Assembly: GCA_004563715.1 (NCBI GenBank)
Contig: SIRX01000115.1
Span: 1-39,121 of the forward strand
Reading direction: 5' to 3'
Source of the DNA: Actinomycetota bacterium
Lineage (GTDB): Bacteria > Actinomycetota > Rubrobacteria > Rubrobacterales > Rubrobacteraceae
DNA: 39,121 nucleotides
Shown: positions 26,267 to 33,779 of the stretch, one piece after another
Numbering within the stretch: the first letter of the stretch is position 1
Layout: every line of letters starts with the position of its first letter
The notes under the pieces: model-generated
The model's database searches: none
What the model was told of the DNA's origin: nothing
The model's input: the letters and a program-made list of their open reading frames with translations, nothing else
Made by a program: the position numbers and the translations under genes

Positions 26267-27936
26267 GGCGCCTGCCCCCGCCGAGCCCGGAGCTCCGGGT
26301 CTCCGTAGTCGTGCCGGCGAGAAACGAAGAAGCCCTGGTAGGCGCCTGCCTGGAGGCGCTCGCCGCCCAGGAAGGCGTCCCGCACGAAGAGTACGAGGTG
26401 CTGCTCGTTCTCGACGCCTGTACGGACGCCACCGAGGCCCGCGCCCGGGAAGCGGGCGCGGCTCACCCGTCGCTCCGGCTCTACTTTCTGGACGGCCCGG
26501 GAAAAGGAGCGGGCCACGCCCGGCGCGCGGGCATGGAAGCCGCTTGCGCCCGCCTCCGGAGCCTGCCGGTCCCTGGGGGGCTTATAGCCTCGACCGACGC
26601 GGACACCGTCGTGATGCCCGACTGGCTGGCCGCACAACTGCGGTGCGCCGCCGGCGGGGCGCGGGCGATCGGCGGCCGGATCGAGCTGGCCGGAGAGGAG
26701 CACCTCCCTGACGGCGTCTCTACCTGGCGTCTGGACCAGGGACGCCAGAGACATCGCGGCCTCCTCGAGAGCCCGGCGAACGGCCGCATACCGGAACACT
26801 GGCAGTTCAGCGGCGCGTCGCTCGCGCTCACGGCCGACCTCTACGAGGAGATCGGGGGCCTGGAACCCCGCGCGGCCCTGGAGGACGAGTACCTGGAAAG
26901 AGTGCTCCACCAGCGCGGCATAAACATAGAACGCCCGCTGGCCGTGCGGGTCCGGACCTCGGCCCGCCTCGAAGGCCGGGCGGAGCGAGGCCTCGCCAGG
27001 GACCTGGCCCTGGCCTCCTGGTACCGCCGCAACACCTACACAACTTTTCACGGCGATGTTTCAGGAGTTGGCAAAGACCCTCTGCCCGGTGTAAGCCTGG
27101 TGCTGCCGGTGGAAGAAGAGCCCGGTCCGGGCCTGCTGCACGAGCTAGAAGACCTCCGCGCATCGGGCGTGGTCGACGAGGCAATTGTAGTTGGTGTTTT
27201 GGAGCATCCCGGTAGTTCGCCGCCGGGGGTGACGGTGTATTCGGGGGGCGAGTTGATGCCGCGCTTCGGCCCGGTGCGGGGATACGGGGATGCTCTGTGG
27301 CGCGGCGTCTCTGCGTCTCGGGGGGAGTTGGTGGTCTCGGTCGAACCCGGTCTCCCCGGCTCCCTCGCAAACCGGGTGCGTAGTCTTCTATGCCCCCTGC
27401 TGGAGCGGGAGGAACTTTCCCTGGTAAAAGGCTTCCACTCACCCCGGGACCCGGTTTCAGACCTGGTGGCCCGGCCCTTGATCAACCTGTATCGTCCTGA
27501 ACTCGCGGGCCTGGTGGAACCGCTCTCCTTGAACCTGGCGGCCCGGCGTTCGCTTCTCGAAGAGCTCTCTTTCCCCGTTGGCCCCGGAGCACGCCTGAGC
27601 CTCGTGCTGGACACCGCTGACCGGCAAGGAGCGAAGGGGATCGCCCAAGTATACCTCGGCGAGAAGCGGTGCGGCGCGGAGGGAGAATCGGCGTCCGGCT
27701 ACACACAGGAAGTGGCCTACGCCGTGCTCTGCGCGGCGGCGACCCGGTTTCCGGGCGGCGGCGCTGAGGGAGGTGTCGTGCCGGGACCGCTCTTTGTTCC
27801 GGAGGCGGCAGAACTCGGCGTTCGACGCGTGTCGCTCGAAGAGCGCCCGCCGCTAAAAAATTCCCGGCCGCCGGCTACGGAGATCCGCAACCGGCAGTCG
27901 AGGCATGGGGACGTTCAGGCTTTCTCTTCCCGGTAG
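26263..27936 (+). CDS. Two-domain glycosyltransferase: active GT2 plus degenerate GpgS-like domain
   Basis: A 557-residue fusion. Residues 10-265 are a family 2 glycosyltransferase: VSVVVPARNEEALV, GPGKGAGHARRAG, the metal motif TDADT (111-115), and WQFSGASLALT with ALEDEYL. Residues 274-490 follow glucosyl-3-phosphoglycerate synthase: VSLVLPV, GYGDALWRGV, LVKGFHSP, LVARPLINLYRPELAGLVEPLS, LVLDTADRQGAKGIAQVYLG. In it the metal motif is replaced by VEPGL (360-364) and the usual late His is absent, so it is probably inactive. No membrane segment, so cytoplasmic. TTG at 26263 overlaps the reductase stop. The C-terminal 50 residues look disordered, and the gene end overlaps the opposite gene by 22 bases. 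Confidence 0.82.
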   Translation: MRRLPPPSPELRVSVVVPARNEEALVGACLEALAAQEGVPHEEYEVLLVLDACTDATEARAREAGAAHPSLRLYFLDGPGKGAGHARRAGMEAACARLRSLPVPGGLIASTDADTVVMPDWLAAQLRCAAGGARAIGGRIELAGEEHLPDGVSTWRLDQGRQRHRGLLESPANGRIPEHWQFSGASLALTADLYEEIGGLEPRAALEDEYLERVLHQRGINIERPLAVRVRTSARLEGRAERGLARDLALASWYRRNTYTTFHGDVSGVGKDPLPGVSLVLPVEEEPGPGLLHELEDLRASGVVDEAIVVGVLEHPGSSPPGVTVYSGGELMPRFGPVRGYGDALWRGVSASRGELVVSVEPGLPGSLANRVRSLLCPLLEREELSLVKGFHSPRDPVSDLVARPLINLYRPELAGLVEPLSLNLAARRSLLEELSFPVGPGARLSLVLDTADRQGAKGIAQVYLGEKRCGAEGESASGYTQEVAYAVLCAAATRFPGGGAEGGVVPGPLFVPEAAELGVRRVSLEERPPLKNSRPPATEIRNRQSRHGDVQAFSSR

Positions 27937-28295
27937 TCCTGGATGTCTTCGTACAGGCTGTCTGGAAACGACAGTTCGTTGTAGACGTTGCAGGCGTCGG
28001 GGTCTTCGGGGTCAGGACAGATCTGGAAGTCCTGTTGCTCTTGCCAGCCGAGGATCTTCTCTCTCCGGGGCGGGTTGTATCCCTTATCTTCCACCTGCTC
28101 TACCAGGGCGCGGGCCTTCTGCTCGTCCGTATCTCCGTCACGGGCCAGAAGCTCGACCAGGTCTTTCTCTTCTACGAAGTACCGGGCGACCATTGCAAAC
28201 GTCAGCCTCCCGTAGTGGCCTATGTCTTCGCCGTCATCCAACGCGTCCAACAGGTGGCTCATCATCGGGCTCCGGCGCAAGTCTTCGACAGACAA
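27915..28295 (-). CDS. Small acidic protein of unknown function
   Basis: A 126-residue protein that I do not recognise. It is strongly acidic, predicted mainly helical at residues 1-85 (LRRSPMMSHLLDALDDGEDIGHYGRL, ARALVEQVEDKGY), and ends with a Cys-containing acidic segment (ICPDPEDPDACNVYNEL). No signal peptide or membrane segment. TTG start at 28295, with GAGAGGAG about seven bases upstream. Its end is antisense to the glycosyltransferase end. The codon pattern and ribosome-binding site support a real gene. Confidence 0.6.
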   Translation of the reverse strand: MSVEDLRRSPMMSHLLDALDDGEDIGHYGRLTFAMVARYFVEEKDLVELLARDGDTDEQKARALVEQVEDKGYNPPRREKILGWQEQQDFQICPDPEDPDACNVYNELSFPDSLYEDIQDYREEKA

Positions 28296-28333
28296 AGCAA
28301 TCTCCTCTCATGGCTTACCCCGTAAACGTACGA

Positions 28334-28359
28334 GGTTTCTCCCACGAGAACGTGAAACC
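28334..28359 (-). other. Inverted repeat upstream of the acidic-protein gene
   Basis: GGTTT (28334-28338) pairs with AAACC (28355-28359), and nested CACG (28343-28346) pairs with CGTG (28351-28354) around AGAA. It lies about 40 bases upstream of the TTG start and could be an operator or an mRNA hairpin. Confidence 0.25.
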
Positions 28360-28399
28360 GGATACTCGCAAACCATCGCCCGCAGACCCGGCCAAGCCA

Positions 28400-28427
28400 A
28401 AGGCCGGAGCTTATCGGCTCCGGCCTT
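28400..28427 (-). terminator. Terminator hairpin of the GlsB-like gene
   Basis: A perfect 11-base-pair stem, AAGGCCGGAGC with GCTCCGGCCTT, around a six-base loop. It begins 13 bases after the stop of the GlsB-like gene. The T-run that should follow is short on the minus strand, which is common in GC-rich actinobacteria. Confidence 0.6.
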
Positions 28428-28439
28428 GTAAAGCCTGAT

Positions 28440-28700
28440 CTAACCCGCCGTCCGGCCTGCGATAACCCGGTAGATAGCGAGAAGTATTATCGCCCCCAGG
28501 GTGGCTACCAGTATGGACCAGATGTTGAACCCCGTAGCCCCGGTGCCCCCGAGGATACCTACGACGAACCCTCCTACGACGGCGCCGGCCATGCCGATCA
28601 AGATCGTGACGATGATGCCGCCGGGATCGTCGCCCGGCATGATCAGCTTGCCCAACAGGCCCGCTATCAAACCAACCAGAATCCACGAAATAATTCCCAC
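28440..28700 (-). CDS. GlsB/YeaQ/YmgE family stress membrane protein
   Basis: An 86-residue protein with three hydrophobic segments. The family pattern IISWILVGLIAGLLGKLIMPG is followed by a glycine-rich helix (AGAVVGGFVVGILGG) and a last helix (LVATLGAIILLAIYRVI). The family is transglycosylase-associated in name only and is induced by stress. I start at GTG 28700, where AAGGAG stands six bases upstream and the family begins; an ATG 48 bases earlier has no ribosome-binding site. A SigB-like promoter precedes it and a hairpin follows it, so it is a single-gene unit. Confidence 0.88.
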   Translation of the reverse strand: MGIISWILVGLIAGLLGKLIMPGDDPGGIIVTILIGMAGAVVGGFVVGILGGTGATGFNIWSILVATLGAIILLAIYRVIAGRTAG

Positions 28701-28740
28701 GCTCTGCTCCTTTTCAACGTTTGCCTGAACTTTACTTAAT

Positions 28741-28767
28741 GTTCCCAAACCGGAGCCTCAGGAAACC
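28741..28767 (-). promoter_or_regulatory. SigB-like promoter of the GlsB-like gene
   Basis: On the minus strand GGTTTCC (-35 core GTTT at 28763-28766) and GGGAAC (28741-28746) are separated by 16 bases counted from GTTT, or 14 counted from a six-base -35. The SigB-type consensus is GTTTAA, 12-15 bases, GGGTAT. Transcription would start about 30 bases before the GTG. The gene class (stress membrane protein) fits control by the sigma factor encoded at 14633-15415. Confidence 0.45.
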
Positions 28768-28868
28768 TGCCGGTGGGGTTTCGCAAAGCGTTTTACAGAG
28801 GTTTTACGAAGGTTTTGTCGCCGAAAGCCGGTCTTGAAAACGGAGACCGTCCGAGACAACGATCCTAT

Positions 28869-29621
28869 TCATATTTCGCCACGCAAGGCCTCTACCAGGG
28901 CGGGCAGCACCTCTCCCGCCCGCCCCTGCAGTACGTGGTCGGCGCGGGGTGTAAGCGGGGTGGGCCCGGCGTTGACCTCGACGAGCGTAGCGCCGCCCGC
29001 CAGCGCCTCGTGCGGCAGCGAGGCCGCCGGGTAGACGAGGCTCGAGGTGCCGATCGAGAAGAACACATCGCTGTTCCGGGCCGCCTCGGAGGCCAGCTCC
29101 ATAGCCCCGGCGGGCAGCATCTCCCCGAACCACACCACGTCCGGCCGGAGCGGCGCGCCGCAACCAGGACAGACCGGCGGCGGCTCGTCGGTGTCCTCCG
29201 GCTCGACGGCTACCCGCTCCGCGGAGCAAACCGTGCGCGTGATGTTGCCGTGCAGCTCCGTCACGTTGCGGCTACCGGCCCGCCCGTGCAGCCCGTCCAC
29301 GTTCTGCGTGACGAGGGTAAACGACGGCACCAGTCGTTCCAGCGCCGCGAGAGCCCGGTGCCCGGCGTTGGGCTCGGCCCCGCCGACCAGCCGCCGCCGC
29401 CAGGAGTACCACTCCCAGACGAGCCTCGGGTCCCGCAGAAAAGCCTCGGGCGTGGCGAGTTGCTGGGGGTCGTAGCGCTCCCAGAGCCCCGTCTGCGCCT
29501 CCCGGAAGGTCGGAACCCCACTCTCGGCGGAGACGCCCGAACCCGTGAGAGCAACGACGTGCCGGGCGGCCCTTAGCTCCTCTACGAGCCGCGGCGGAAT
29601 ATCCGGGGCCGCAGCGCTCAC
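28869..29621 (-). CDS. Class III-like sirtuin (NAD-dependent protein deacylase)
   Basis: A 250-residue Sir2 enzyme: ALTGSGVSAESGVPTFRE, TQNVDGLH, catalytic His124 in ELHGN, WFGE, and GTSSLVYPAA. Tyr72 and Arg75 in WEWYSWRR correspond to the YxxR pair by which SIRT5-type enzymes recognise succinyl and malonyl lysine, so desuccinylation is expected. The zinc site has Cys132, Cys151 and Cys154 only; the fourth is missing. GTG at 29621, four bases after the hisS stop. Confidence 0.9.
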   Translation of the reverse strand: MSAAAPDIPPRLVEELRAARHVVALTGSGVSAESGVPTFREAQTGLWERYDPQQLATPEAFLRDPRLVWEWYSWRRRLVGGAEPNAGHRALAALERLVPSFTLVTQNVDGLHGRAGSRNVTELHGNITRTVCSAERVAVEPEDTDEPPPVCPGCGAPLRPDVVWFGEMLPAGAMELASEAARNSDVFFSIGTSSLVYPAASLPHEALAGGATLVEVNAGPTPLTPRADHVLQGRAGEVLPALVEALRGEI

Positions 29622-29625
29622 GTAC

Positions 29626-30894
29626 TCACAGGAGCCGGCGGAGGAGCTCGCCCGGTCCGGCGGAGACCGTTACCCGCCGTTCCTCGCCGCTGGACATGTC
29701 CCGCAGCGTGCAGTAACCACCCCGGTACTCTTCCTCACCCATGACGACCGCGTAGGACGCCCCGGCGCGGTCGGCCTGCTTGAACTGACCCTTGGCGCTC
29801 CGTCCCGCGTAGTCGAGGTCGCAGGAGAGCCCTTCCTCGCGCAGCGCGTTCGCCAGCTCCAGGGCCGGAAGCCGGGCTTCGGGGACCAGCGTGACGAAGA
29901 ACACGTCCAGGGAACGCTCCTCCTCACGGGCGGCGGCGGCCAGCAGCATGCGCTCCACGCCGCTCCCGAAGCCGATGCCGCCCAGGTCGGGTCCTCCCAA
30001 GTCTTCGATCAGGCGGTTGTACCTCCCGCCGCTGCCGACCGAGTCCTGGGCCCCGAGCGCCCCGCTGCGGGCCTCGAAAACCGTGGAGGTGTAGTAGTCG
30101 AGGCCCCGCACGATCCGCTCGTCCACCTCATACGGCACCCGGAGCGTTTCGAGCCCCTCCTTGACGGCTTCGAAGTCGCTTCTCGCCTCGTCGCTCAAGA
30201 ACTCCCCGATGGCCGGGGCCTCCGCGAGGACGGCCCGCGTGCCCGGGTCCTTGGAGTCCAGGACGCGCAGCGGGTTCGACGCTAGGCGGGCGACGGAGTC
30301 GGGATCGAGGTCCGTGCGGTGCTTCTCCAGGTACGCCTTCAGCTCCGGCACGTACCGCTCGCGGGTGGCGAAGTCCCCCAGGGTGTTTATGTAGACGACC
30401 TCGTCCCGGACGCCGACGGCCTTGTGGAGCCTGTAGAGGAGGTCTATCACCTCTACGTCCACGAGCGGGTCGGAGGTGCCCAGGACCTCCACCCCGATCT
30501 GGGTGTGCTGCCGGTAGCGGCCTTTCTGCTGCCGCTCGTGCCGGAACATCGGGCCTGCGTACCAGAGCTTGAGCGGCTGGGCCTGCTTGTACAGGCCGTG
30601 CTCGACGTAAGCCCGGACGACGCCCGCCGTGCCCTCGGGCCGGAGCGCCAGCGAGCGGCCGCCCTGGTCCTCGAAGACGAACATCTCCTTGCGGACGATG
30701 TCCGAAGCTTCGCCCACGCCCCGCACGAAGAGCTGCGTCTCCTCGAAGACGGGGACCCGGACCTCCCGGTAGTTGTACCGGCGGAAAAAGCTGCGGGCCG
30801 TCTCCTCGACCCACTGCCAGAGGTCCGGTCGCTCGTTCGGTTCCCGACCGCCGGGATAGACGTCGTAGGTGCCGCGCGGTCTCCTGTAGCCCAC
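29626..30894 (-). CDS. hisS: Histidyl-tRNA synthetase
   Basis: A 422-residue class II HisRS: RPRGTYDVYPGG at the N-terminus, EVRVPVFEETQLF, LRPEGTAGVVRAYVEH, motif 2 YAGPMFRHERQQKGRYRQHTQIGVE, the HisA motif RGLDYYTSTVFEA, and an anticodon-binding domain from about 325. GTG at 30894 overlaps the MBL-hydrolase stop by one base (TAGTG). relA, the MBL gene, hisS and the sirtuin gene are nearly contiguous and probably cotranscribed. No T-box precedes it. Confidence 0.96.
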   Translation of the reverse strand: MGYRRPRGTYDVYPGGREPNERPDLWQWVEETARSFFRRYNYREVRVPVFEETQLFVRGVGEASDIVRKEMFVFEDQGGRSLALRPEGTAGVVRAYVEHGLYKQAQPLKLWYAGPMFRHERQQKGRYRQHTQIGVEVLGTSDPLVDVEVIDLLYRLHKAVGVRDEVVYINTLGDFATRERYVPELKAYLEKHRTDLDPDSVARLASNPLRVLDSKDPGTRAVLAEAPAIGEFLSDEARSDFEAVKEGLETLRVPYEVDERIVRGLDYYTSTVFEARSGALGAQDSVGSGGRYNRLIEDLGGPDLGGIGFGSGVERMLLAAAAREEERSLDVFFVTLVPEARLPALELANALREEGLSCDLDYAGRSAKGQFKQADRAGASYAVVMGEEEYRGGYCTLRDMSSGEERRVTVSAGPGELLRRLL

Positions 30895-31469
30895 TACCGC
30901 GCCGGGGGTAGATAGGGGTTGTTCGCCAGTTCCTCGGCCGCTGAGAGCACCAGGCCGTGGCCCGCGTAGAGCCGGGTGTTCTCCGTCCAGAGGGGCATGA
31001 CCTTGTCGAGCGAGGCCTCGATCTGCTCCCAGGACGCTCCTTCCAGGTCCGTGCGGCCCACGCTGCCGGGCAGAACGAGGTCGCCCACGACCTGGTCCTC
31101 TCCGATGACGAACGTGACCGATCCCGGCGAGTGGCCCGGCGTGTGCAGCACGTGGATGGGCTGGCCCGCTATAACGAGGTCTTCGCCGTCCTGCAGCGGC
31201 TCGTAGACCTGCACGTCCGTACGGCCGGCGTCGTCGGGGTGGATGTACACCGGCGCGGCCGTCGCCTGTAGGACGTCGTTCAGGGCGGCCACGTGGTCGG
31301 CGTGACCGTGGGTGATGAGGACCGCCGCCACCGGCTCCCGGACGCGGGCCAGGATCTTCCCCGGCTCGGCGCCCGCGTCCACGATGATGTCGCCCTCCGG
31401 GGCGTGGACCACGTAGGCGTTCACCTCGAACCCGTCCATCGAGAGCTGTACCTGTTCGATCTCAGTCAT
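30894..31469 (-). CDS. MBL-fold metallo-hydrolase (glyoxalase II-like)
   Basis: A 191-residue metallo-beta-lactamase-fold protein: THGHADHVAAL for the metal site, LHTPGHSPGSVTF, VVGDLVLPGSVGRTDL, and YAGHGLVL for the last His. This fits the short glyoxalase II-like group found in many relA-hisS neighbourhoods; the substrate could be a thioester such as S-lactoyl thiol but is unproven. ATG at 31469 with AAGGA four bases upstream; the relA stop lies seven bases before it. Confidence 0.88.
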   Translation of the reverse strand: MTEIEQVQLSMDGFEVNAYVVHAPEGDIIVDAGAEPGKILARVREPVAAVLITHGHADHVAALNDVLQATAAPVYIHPDDAGRTDVQVYEPLQDGEDLVIAGQPIHVLHTPGHSPGSVTFVIGEDQVVGDLVLPGSVGRTDLEGASWEQIEASLDKVMPLWTENTRLYAGHGLVLSAAEELANNPYLPPAR

Positions 31470-31476
31470 AAAGTCC

Positions 31477-33702
31477 TTAATTCTCTATCGGAGTGCCATC
31501 CCGGGAGACCCGGTACACGTCGTAGACGTCCGGGATGCCCTGGATCTTGCGCATTACCTCCTCGACGTGCTTGACGCTCGCCGCCCGGAACGCGAACCGG
31601 CTCAGGGCCGTCCGGTCCTCTATGGTATCCACCCGGGCGGAGAGGATGCTGACCCCGGCGTCGGAGATCACCGCCGTTATGTCCCGCAGGAGGTGCATCC
31701 GGTCGAGGGCCTCGACCATGATCTCCACCGTGAACAGCTTGCCGGGCCCGGCGGCCCACTCTACCTCCACAAAGCGCTCGGGACTGCGGGACTTGAGCGC
31801 CCGCGCGTTGGAGCAACCCGCCGCGTGGACGACCACGCCACGTCCCAGAGAGACGTACCCCAGGATCTCGTCGCCCGGCATCGGTGTGCAGCAGCGGGCG
31901 AGCCGGGTGAGGATGCCGCTGGAGCCCACGACCCTCACGCCCGTGTCGTCCGAGACGTCCGGTAGCGGCAGCGGGGCGAGCGCCGTGCTGCCCGCGGCGG
32001 GAGGCGCTTCCGCCTCCCCCTCCGGTGGCTGCAGGTGCTCGGCGATGCGGTTGGCGACGTTCTCGGCGGAGAGGTTTCCGGCGCCCACGGCCACCAGCAT
32101 GTCGTCCGGCGCGGCGTAGCTGGTGCTCTGCGCGACCTCCTGCAGGATGCCGGAGGGGACCTTGCCGATGTGCCGCTTCTTGAGAAGCGACACGACCTTC
32201 TCGCGGCCCGATGCCAGGTTGTCCTCGCGATCCGCCCTGTTGAAGAACTGCCGGATCTTATTCCGGGCGCGCCCGCTCTGCACCACCTCCAGCCAGTCCC
32301 GGCTCGGGCCGGAGGATTTGCTGGTGATGATCTCGACCCGGTCGCCGGAGACCAGCTCCGAGTCGAGGGGGACGATCCGGTCGTTCACCTTCGCCCCGAT
32401 GGTCTGGTGGCCGACCTCGGTGTGGACGTGGTAGGCGAAATCTATCGGGGTAGCGCCGGAGGGGAGGCTGATCACGTCCCCTTTAGGCGTGAAGACGTAG
32501 ACCTCGTCCGCCCCCAGCTCGCCCTTGAGCGACTCCATGAACTCGGTGGCGTCGGTGGTCTCCCTCTGCCACTCCATCATGCTCGTGAGCCAGGAGAGGC
32601 GGTCTACCTCGCTGTCCCGGTGACCCTCTTTGTACATCCAGTGGGCCGCGATGCCGTACTCGGCGGTCCGGTCCATCTCTTCGGTGCGGATCTGGATCTC
32701 CAGCAGCTTCCCCTCGTGGGACATGACCGTCGTGTGCAGCGACTGGTACATGTTGAACTTGGGCATCGCGACGTAGTCCTTGAAGCGGCCCGGTATCGGC
32801 TTCCAGATCGAGTGGATCACACCCAACGTGCCGTAGCAGTCCCTTACGCTGTCCACGATCACCCGCAGGCCGGCGAGGTCGTAGATCTCGTTGAACTCCT
32901 TGTTGCGGCGCACCATCTTGTTGTAGATGGAGTAGAAGTGCTTGACGCGCCCCCGCACCTCGGCTTCTATGCCGGCATTTCTCAGGTGGCGCTGGAGCTC
33001 CGCGGCTACCCCGCTGATAAACGCCTCCCGGTCGTCCCGCCTGGCGGCCACGAGCCGTTTTATCTCCTCGTAGCGCCGGGGGTGCAGGGTCGCGAACGAG
33101 AGGTCCTCCAGTTCCCACTTGACCGAGTGGATACCGAGCCGGTGGGCCAGGGGAGCGTAGATCTCCAGCGTCTCCTGGGCCTTTTTGAGCTGGGTCTCGC
33201 GCTTGAGGTAGGCCAGGGTGCGCATGTTGTGGAGCCGGTCGGCGAGCTTGATGATGATGACCCGCACGTCCCGGCTCATCGCCACGATCATCTTCCGCAG
33301 CGACTCGGCCTGCGCTTCCTCCAGATTCCCCGAGGGCAGCCGCTTCAGCTTGGTAACGCCGTCCACGATGTCGGCCAGCTCCTCGCCAAAGCGTTCGGCG
33401 AGTTCTTTCTTGGACATCTCGGTGTCCTCCAGCACGTCGTGCAGGAGGGCGCCGGCTATGGTCGTCGCATCCAGGTGCAGGTCGGCCAGTATGTACGCCG
33501 TGGCGAGCGGATGGTAGACAAAGGGCTCTCCGCTCTTGCGCGCCTGGCCCCGGTGGGCCGCGTGGGCCACGGCGTAGGCATTCGCAACGAGCTCCTCGAC
33601 CCCTTCAGGCCCGTAGCTGGCGACCTTCTCGATAAGCGAGGATATGGTTACGTCCGGGACCGGTACGGGCCTCGGGAAGCTCTGTGTACGCGCAGCATCC
33701 AC
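31477..33702 (-). CDS. relA: Bifunctional (p)ppGpp synthetase/hydrolase Rel
   Basis: A 741-residue Rel protein. The HD hydrolase domain is intact: HRGQARKSGEPFVYHP, LLHDVLEDT with His88-Asp89, and KLADRLHNMRT. The synthetase domain has the RVKHFYSIYNKM and FKDYVAMPKFNMYQSLHTTV regions, so both activities are expected. A TGS domain follows at about 400-460, a zinc-finger/helical part with CCTPMPGDEILGY, and a C-terminal ACT domain. The likely start is GTG at 33702, six bases after a -10-like TAGAAT, so the message may be leaderless. Confidence 0.96.
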   Translation of the reverse strand: MDAARTQSFPRPVPVPDVTISSLIEKVASYGPEGVEELVANAYAVAHAAHRGQARKSGEPFVYHPLATAYILADLHLDATTIAGALLHDVLEDTEMSKKELAERFGEELADIVDGVTKLKRLPSGNLEEAQAESLRKMIVAMSRDVRVIIIKLADRLHNMRTLAYLKRETQLKKAQETLEIYAPLAHRLGIHSVKWELEDLSFATLHPRRYEEIKRLVAARRDDREAFISGVAAELQRHLRNAGIEAEVRGRVKHFYSIYNKMVRRNKEFNEIYDLAGLRVIVDSVRDCYGTLGVIHSIWKPIPGRFKDYVAMPKFNMYQSLHTTVMSHEGKLLEIQIRTEEMDRTAEYGIAAHWMYKEGHRDSEVDRLSWLTSMMEWQRETTDATEFMESLKGELGADEVYVFTPKGDVISLPSGATPIDFAYHVHTEVGHQTIGAKVNDRIVPLDSELVSGDRVEIITSKSSGPSRDWLEVVQSGRARNKIRQFFNRADREDNLASGREKVVSLLKKRHIGKVPSGILQEVAQSTSYAAPDDMLVAVGAGNLSAENVANRIAEHLQPPEGEAEAPPAAGSTALAPLPLPDVSDDTGVRVVGSSGILTRLARCCTPMPGDEILGYVSLGRGVVVHAAGCSNARALKSRSPERFVEVEWAAGPGKLFTVEIMVEALDRMHLLRDITAVISDAGVSILSARVDTIEDRTALSRFAFRAASVKHVEEVMRKIQGIPDVYDVYRVSRDGTPIEN

Positions 33703-33708
33703 GGGAAG

Positions 33709-33714
33709 ATTCTA
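33709..33714 (-). promoter_or_regulatory. -10 element of relA (leaderless transcript)
   Basis: TAGAAT on the minus strand, six bases before the relA GTG. Transcription would begin at the start codon. No -35 is evident at 16-18 bases. There is no Shine-Dalgarno sequence. Confidence 0.35.
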
Positions 33715-33779
33715 ACATCGGGAGGCATGCCGTTACCGGGGTCGCAAACCGGGCGGGACCGCGCCTCCCGACAACCCCG

